Source: CAYWKU01 sp964459325 (lineage in GTDB: Bacteria > RBG-13-61-14 > CAYWKU01). Taken from it: a DNA stretch of 64,000 nucleotides. Under the pieces are notes generated by a model. It was given only the letters and a program-made list of their open reading frames with translations, made no database searches and was not told the origin of the DNA. This document shows positions 62,569 to 64,000 of the stretch, piece by piece; within the stretch, counting starts at the first letter, position 1; each line of letters starts with the position of its first letter. The position numbers and the translations under genes are program-made. Location of the stretch: assembly GCA_964459325.1 (NCBI GenBank), contig CAYWKU010000004.1:1-64000 (forward strand), in the 5' to 3' direction.

Positions 62569-63744
62569 ATGGCGGAGCGAATCCTGGTAAGACCCGACGA
62601 CGATTTCGTTAAAGAGATAGTGGACAGCGGCGGCGAGTCCCTGAAAAAATGCTTTCAGTGCGGAACATGCAGCGTCGTGTGCACCATATCCCCGGAGAAG
62701 TCCACTTTTCCCCGCAGGGAGATGATATGGGCCCAGTGGGGACTAAAGGACAAACTCGCGCAGGACCCCAACGTATGGCTTTGCCACCAGTGCAACGACT
62801 GCTCCACATACTGCCCCAGGGGCGCCAAGCCGGGAGACGTGTTCGGCGCCCTGAGGATGATGCAGATTCGGGAGCTGAGCTTCCCCGGGTTCATGGCCAA
62901 AGCCGTCAGCCAGCCCAAGTTCCTGGTGCTTCTATTGGCCTTTCCGGCGGTGCTCCTGTTGCTGTCGCTTGTGCTCATGGGCAACCTGCACATACCCGAA
63001 GGCCCTGTGCACTACGCGGAAATGTTCAGCCACACCTTTTTGAACATCTTCTTCACTGCATTCGTGGCGCTGGCCGGCCTTTCCTTCCTTGGTGGAATTG
63101 TGAAGCTGGCAAAAGGCATGTCGAAGGACAAGCCGCCGGTGGACTGGGGCAAGTTCGTCTCCAAGGGCCTGCTTCCGGCCATCAAGGACATACTCGCGCA
63201 CAATAAGTTTAACCAGTGCACCACCACCGACTGGCGATACATCGCCCACATGCTGTTGCTGTTCGGGTTCATCGGCCTGCTGATAACAACGGCGGTGGCC
63301 GTGGTGTACATACTCTTCGGCCTCGATTACCCGATGGCCATTTACAACCCGTTTAAAATATTGGGCAACCTGAGCGCCATCGCGCTGTTCGTGGGAGTTT
63401 CCTGGGTTATATACCGGCGTTACATGGCCGACCAAGACGACTCGCCGGGCGCGGGCAAGAGCAGTTACTTCGACTGGGTGTTCGTCTGGATACTCTGGCT
63501 GGTGGCGCTTACCGGTATAATTACCGAAATCCTGAGGCTGACCGAAACCGCCAGTATCGCTTATTACGTCTACTTCGCGCACCTGGTGGTGGTGTTTTTC
63601 CTCCTGGTTTACAGCCCGTTTTCCAAGTTCGCCCACTTCGCCTACCGCACGGTGGCAATGGCGTATTCTTATTACGACCAGGAGCGGGAGGCGGAAGCGC
63701 CGGCGGCTTCGCAGGCAACGGCGCAGGCCGCTGCTTCGGAATAA
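62569..63744 (+). CDS. qmoC: Quinone-interacting membrane-bound oxidoreductase subunit C
   Basis: A 391-residue membrane subunit combining HdrC and HdrE features. Cysteines 28, 31, 34 and 38, and 72, 75, 78 and 82, bind two 4Fe-4S clusters (CFQCGTCSVVC and CHQCNDCSTYC). About six transmembrane helices follow (from 120), with histidines in SHTFLN, IAHMLLLF and YFAHLVV, which may carry haem b as in HdrE/NarI. It takes electrons from quinol. The C-terminus is Ala-rich and disordered. A terminator follows. Confidence 0.95.
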   Translation: MAERILVRPDDDFVKEIVDSGGESLKKCFQCGTCSVVCTISPEKSTFPRREMIWAQWGLKDKLAQDPNVWLCHQCNDCSTYCPRGAKPGDVFGALRMMQIRELSFPGFMAKAVSQPKFLVLLLAFPAVLLLLSLVLMGNLHIPEGPVHYAEMFSHTFLNIFFTAFVALAGLSFLGGIVKLAKGMSKDKPPVDWGKFVSKGLLPAIKDILAHNKFNQCTTTDWRYIAHMLLLFGFIGLLITTAVAVVYILFGLDYPMAIYNPFKILGNLSAIALFVGVSWVIYRRYMADQDDSPGAGKSSYFDWVFVWILWLVALTGIITEILRLTETASIAYYVYFAHLVVVFFLLVYSPFSKFAHFAYRTVAMAYSYYDQEREAEAPAASQATAQAAASE

Positions 63745-63772
63745 GCGGTTAACTTCTTCGCGAAAAATTATG

Positions 63773-63810
63773 CCCCGCCTCCCCGAAAAAGGAAGGCGGG
63801 GTTTTTGTTT
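63773..63810 (+). terminator. Rho-independent terminator after qmoC
   Basis: Stem CCCCGCCT/AGGCGGGG (63773-63780 and 63794-63801) with a 13-nt loop, then TTTTTGTTTT. Confidence 0.9.
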
Positions 63811-63847
63811 TGAATCGCCACAAAAACTGAAAAACTGAATGCAGTCT

Positions 63848-63876
63848 TTGCCAAACTCGGCGATTGTGCTTAAATT
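63848..63876 (+). promoter_or_regulatory. Promoter of the last gene
   Basis: TTGCCA (63848-63853), 17-bp spacer, TAAATT (63871-63876). AAAGGAG (63894-63900) precedes the ATG at 63912. Confidence 0.55.
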
Positions 63877-63911
63877 TTTATATTAGCCCTTTGAAAGGAG
63901 TTATTGGTAAA

Positions 63912-64000
63912 ATGACCGAGAAAGCCTTAAAAATCGTGGTGATAGGAGGAGTGGCGTGCGGCCCGAAGGCCGCCGCCAGAGCACGCAGAGTCAACCCCGA
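63912..64000 (+). CDS. NADH oxidase/CoA-disulfide-reductase-like enzyme (5' end only)
   Basis: Only 29 codons are in the window. The N-terminus IVVIGGVACGPKAAARARR has the FAD-binding glycine pattern and closely resembles the start of the single-Cys flavoprotein at 39684-41045. It is therefore probably a paralog, such as an Npsr- or CoADR-like enzyme. It has its own promoter after the qmoC terminator, so it is not part of the qmo transcript. The substrate cannot be inferred from this fragment. Confidence 0.7.
   Translation, partial: MTEKALKIVVIGGVACGPKAAARARRVNP

Overview
The window is a stretch of bacterial chromosome, mostly G+C-rich, from a dissimilatory sulfur-metabolising organism. The diagnostic block is sat-aprB-aprA-(two small Cys proteins)-qmoA-qmoB-qmoC at 54.0-63.8 kb, the core of sulfate activation and APS reduction in sulfate reducers. 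An MglA-type GTPase, a MoxR/VWA pair, a DsrE-like protein and a B. subtilis-type PurF are compatible with a Desulfobacterota (deltaproteobacterial) or related lineage. The sequence alone does not fix the taxon, and no dsrAB genes lie in the window.

Layout. 0.3-3.7 kb: DsrE-like protein facing a VWA/MoxR AAA+ pair. 3.9-7.9 kb: SPOR-domain membrane protein, an acidic helical-repeat protein and an MglA-like GTPase with a long disordered tail. 8.1-12.9 kb: radical SAM gene and TetR regulator behind a palindromic operator, then metallophosphoesterase, DUF985 cupin and cysteine synthase. 13-19.3 kb: a 2111-residue secreted multidomain protein on the minus strand. 19.7-22.3 kb: PhoB/PhoR-type two-component system. 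22.7-26.9 kb: two paralogous short-chain dehydrogenases, RmuC and a five-bladed-propeller glycosidase-like protein. 27.0-28.2 kb: tRNA-Ala(CGC) followed by a gene-free A+T-rich segment with att-like repeats. 28.2-38.5 kb: GT-C glycosyltransferase, RND/MMPL exporter, methyltransferase, kinase-like protein, two DsbA-like proteins, MaoC hydratase and a NifX-like protein. 38.5-53.4 kb: ogt, a CoA-disulfide-reductase-like enzyme, a beta-barrel protein, an A+T-rich SIR2 gene, an enoyl-CoA hydratase/isomerase, two thioredoxin-fold proteins, an A+T-rich MopE/propeller lipoprotein and purF. 54-64 kb: the sulfate-reduction operon and the start of another NADH oxidase/CoA-disulfide-reductase-like gene.

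How the genes work together. Sat makes APS from sulfate and ATP, AprAB reduces APS to sulfite, and QmoABC should pass electrons from the quinone pool to AprAB. Neighbouring genes supply cysteine synthesis, periplasmic thiol chemistry (DsbA-like, thioredoxin, TlpA) and acyl-CoA chemistry (MaoC, ECH, SDRs).

The most distinctive feature outside genes is the density of small repeats: two MITE-like elements with terminal inverted repeats, three copies of a CAAGGGG palindrome, a three-copy family built around a long hairpin, and mosaics of short hairpin modules shared between 39, 42, 44 and 51 kb. Two of these modules bracket the SIR2 gene, and a 20-bp-period operator array lies beside it. The sat operon has a long leader holding hairpins and a 37-codon ORF with a good Shine-Dalgarno site. 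These, with the uncharacterised Cys proteins between aprA and qmoA, are the best places to look for undescribed biology.
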